NCBI GenBank assembly: GCA_964536465.1
Contig: CAZHXQ010000044.1
Location: forward strand, 1 to 15,068
Direction: 5' to 3'
Length of the DNA: 15,068 nucleotides
From: Mesolinea sp964536465
Lineage (GTDB): Bacteria > Chloroflexota > Anaerolineae > Anaerolineales > Anaerolineaceae
Below the pieces are notes generated by a model, which saw only the letters and a program-made list of their open reading frames with translations, made no database searches and was not told the origin of the DNA. The translations under genes and the position numbers were made by a program. Of the stretch, positions 13,740 through 15,068 are shown piece by piece (position 1 is the first letter of the stretch; each line of letters starts with the position of its first letter).

Positions 13740-13749
13740 AGGAAGTGAC

Positions 13750-15068
13750 ATGAAAAATAAATCATTAATGAAGGTCATCGCAGTTTTCCTGGCTCTGGGT
13801 ATGTTTATCAGTTACATGCCTGTCAGTGTAACTGCCGAGACTGTCGTTCCCCAGCAAATTGTGACGGTTGATGCAGCTGTTGAAGAAGAAATCAAGCTGA
13901 ACGGCACAGCTACCTATTGGGTCGAATTTGACAACACAGCCGACCTCTCTCAGGCTTATTTTATGGACTGGAGTCAACGCGGTTGGTTCGTGTACGAGAC
14001 CCTCAAGGCTCAGGCAGACAAGACTCAAGCAGCGGCGAAAGCATACCTGAACAGCGCTGGGCTGGAGTATCAGTCTTTTTGGATTGCCAATCGCATCCTG
14101 GTAAAGAATTCCACACAAATGGTCTTATCAAATCTTCAAGAGCTGCCACATGTGACCTCGATCACGGCTCAAAAGCAATATATGCTCTACGAACCTGAGC
14201 AGGTCGAATTCACAGAAGAAGCAAAAGCGGTTGAACCCAACATCGCACACGTTCTGGCTCCTGAAGCCTGGGCACTGGGTTTTGATGGAAGCGGAATGAT
14301 TGTCGCCAACAACGACACTGGTGTCCGTTACTCTCATGAAGCTCTGGTCGATCAATACCGCGGGAACCTCGGCGGTGGCAGCTTCGATCACAACTACAAC
14401 TGGTACAACCCTTATAACCCCTTAGACGCTGTTCCTCGCGATGGTAATAACCACGGCACACACACCATGGGCACAATGGTCGGCGATGATGGGGGCTCGA
14501 ACCAAATTGGTATCGCTCCCGGTGCCGAGTGGCTTGCCTGCGCTGGCTGCCCCGATGGAAGCTGCTACGACGAATCTTTGCTCGGTTGTGGTGAATTTTT
14601 TGCAGCTCCTCATGATCTTACCGGCGCGAACCCCAATCCCGATATGCGTCCACATGTCGTCAACAACTCCTGGGGAGACTGCGGAACGGTCTATGACGAC
14701 TGGTATGCTGATGTTATCGACGTCTGGCATGCGGCCGGTGTTTACCCGGTTTTCTCTAATGGCAACGCCCGCAACTGCGGTTACCCAGCCCCTCCCGGAC
14801 TCAACACCGTCGGCAACCCTGCCCGAGCTGGTAATGTCACAGGTGTGGGCTCCTCCACTCGCGACACCGGGCAGTATGCAACCCACTCCAACTGGGGCCC
14901 AACAGATGATCCCGACACAATCAACCCTGTGGATGGTTTTGCTATGCTGAAACCCCAGGTAATTGCTCCGGGAGCGAACATCCGCTCCTGTACACCAGGC
15001 AGTGATTCTACCTATCAGGGTGGATGGTCTGGTACTTCTATGTCCGCTCCACACGTCAGCGGTCTGGT
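13750..15068 (+). CDS. Secreted S8 family (subtilisin-like) serine protease, partial at window edge
   Basis: The first 439 residues are present and the gene continues past the window. A Sec signal peptide with a hydrophobic core (9-20) ends in VTA, giving likely cleavage after residue 29. A prodomain of about 140 residues follows (YWVEFDN...AYLNSAGLEYQSFWIANRI...PHVTSI), resembling inhibitor-I9-type propeptides. The catalytic domain starts near 165. The triad is complete: Asp189 in NDTGV, His235 in NNHGTHTMG, Ser430 in SGTSMSAPH, with oxyanion-hole Asn339 in SNGNA. Several cysteines around 270-290 (ACAGCPDGSC) could form disulfides after export. Bacillopeptidase F-like relatives share the VNNSWG segment. 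ATG 13750-13752 is preceded by GGAAGTG at good spacing. It is monocistronic as far as seen and likely degrades extracellular protein. Confidence 0.92.
   Translation, partial: MKNKSLMKVIAVFLALGMFISYMPVSVTAETVVPQQIVTVDAAVEEEIKLNGTATYWVEFDNTADLSQAYFMDWSQRGWFVYETLKAQADKTQAAAKAYLNSAGLEYQSFWIANRILVKNSTQMVLSNLQELPHVTSITAQKQYMLYEPEQVEFTEEAKAVEPNIAHVLAPEAWALGFDGSGMIVANNDTGVRYSHEALVDQYRGNLGGGSFDHNYNWYNPYNPLDAVPRDGNNHGTHTMGTMVGDDGGSNQIGIAPGAEWLACAGCPDGSCYDESLLGCGEFFAAPHDLTGANPNPDMRPHVVNNSWGDCGTVYDDWYADVIDVWHAAGVYPVFSNGNARNCGYPAPPGLNTVGNPARAGNVTGVGSSTRDTGQYATHSNWGPTDDPDTINPVDGFAMLKPQVIAPGANIRSCTPGSDSTYQGGWSGTSMSAPHVSGL

Larger units (their letters stand above)
13356..13749. other. 394-base non-coding region between the exonuclease and the S8 protease
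   Basis: No convincing gene is present; a 63-codon open frame at 13508-13699 has no ribosome binding site or recognisable composition. The region holds the nested inverted repeats, a good promoter (13489-13518) and a leader of about 225 bases with short repeats. Two palindromes lie close to the protease start. I recognise no known riboswitch fold. Confidence 0.7.

Noticed and set aside
14422..15054. A 210-codon antisense frame opposite the S8 protease
   Set aside because: The plus strand encodes a full Asp-His-Ser triad with signal peptide. The antisense frame is low in recognisable content and follows from GC-rich codons.

Overview
The window is about 15 kb of roughly 50 percent GC bacterial chromosome. 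It carries no RNA gene, CRISPR array or insertion sequence that I can see. Gene types point to a Gram-positive-like or monoderm heterotroph, most plausibly an Anaerolineae-type Chloroflexota. They include lipobox solute-binding proteins with CUT1-type sugar permeases, a SpoIIE-like phosphatase of a kind I associate with Chloroflexota, a YhcR/ExeM-like secreted nuclease and a MrfAB helicase/exonuclease pair. The taxonomic call is inference from protein character, not from a marker gene.

Left part, minus strand. A sugar ABC importer lacking its ATPase is encoded in the order MalF-like permease (2458-3624), MalG-like permease (1569-2465), lipoprotein solute-binding protein (127-1497). It ends at a strong hairpin terminator (76-105). 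Upstream of it, also on the minus strand, is a coupled pair of predicted lipoproteins: an extracellular endonuclease/exonuclease/phosphatase-fold nuclease (4825-6720) and a phytase-like beta-propeller protein (3741-4832). The pair looks suited to breaking down extracellular nucleic acid or phosphoester material, and the ABC importer to taking up oligosaccharides or a related solute.

Middle to right, plus strand. Six tightly packed genes run from 6790 to 13355 with gaps of -8 to +16 bases: a SpoIIE/PP2C-like phosphatase with altered metal-site residues, an SDR-type L-threonine 3-dehydrogenase, an FmdB-like zinc ribbon, a 3-ketodihydrosphingosine-reductase-like SDR, a MrfA/YprA-like DEAD/DEAH helicase and a MrfB/YprB-like DEDD exonuclease with TPR-like repeats. 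The helicase has a complete HNH nuclease domain inserted into its C-terminal DUF1998 region. This is the most notable feature of the window, because it puts helicase, endonuclease and exonuclease functions in two translationally coupled genes.

Far right, plus strand. After a 394-base non-coding stretch with nested inverted repeats, a good sigma-70-like promoter and two palindromes near the ribosome binding site, a secreted S8 (subtilisin-family) protease begins at 13750. It runs off the window edge with its Asp-His-Ser triad already complete.
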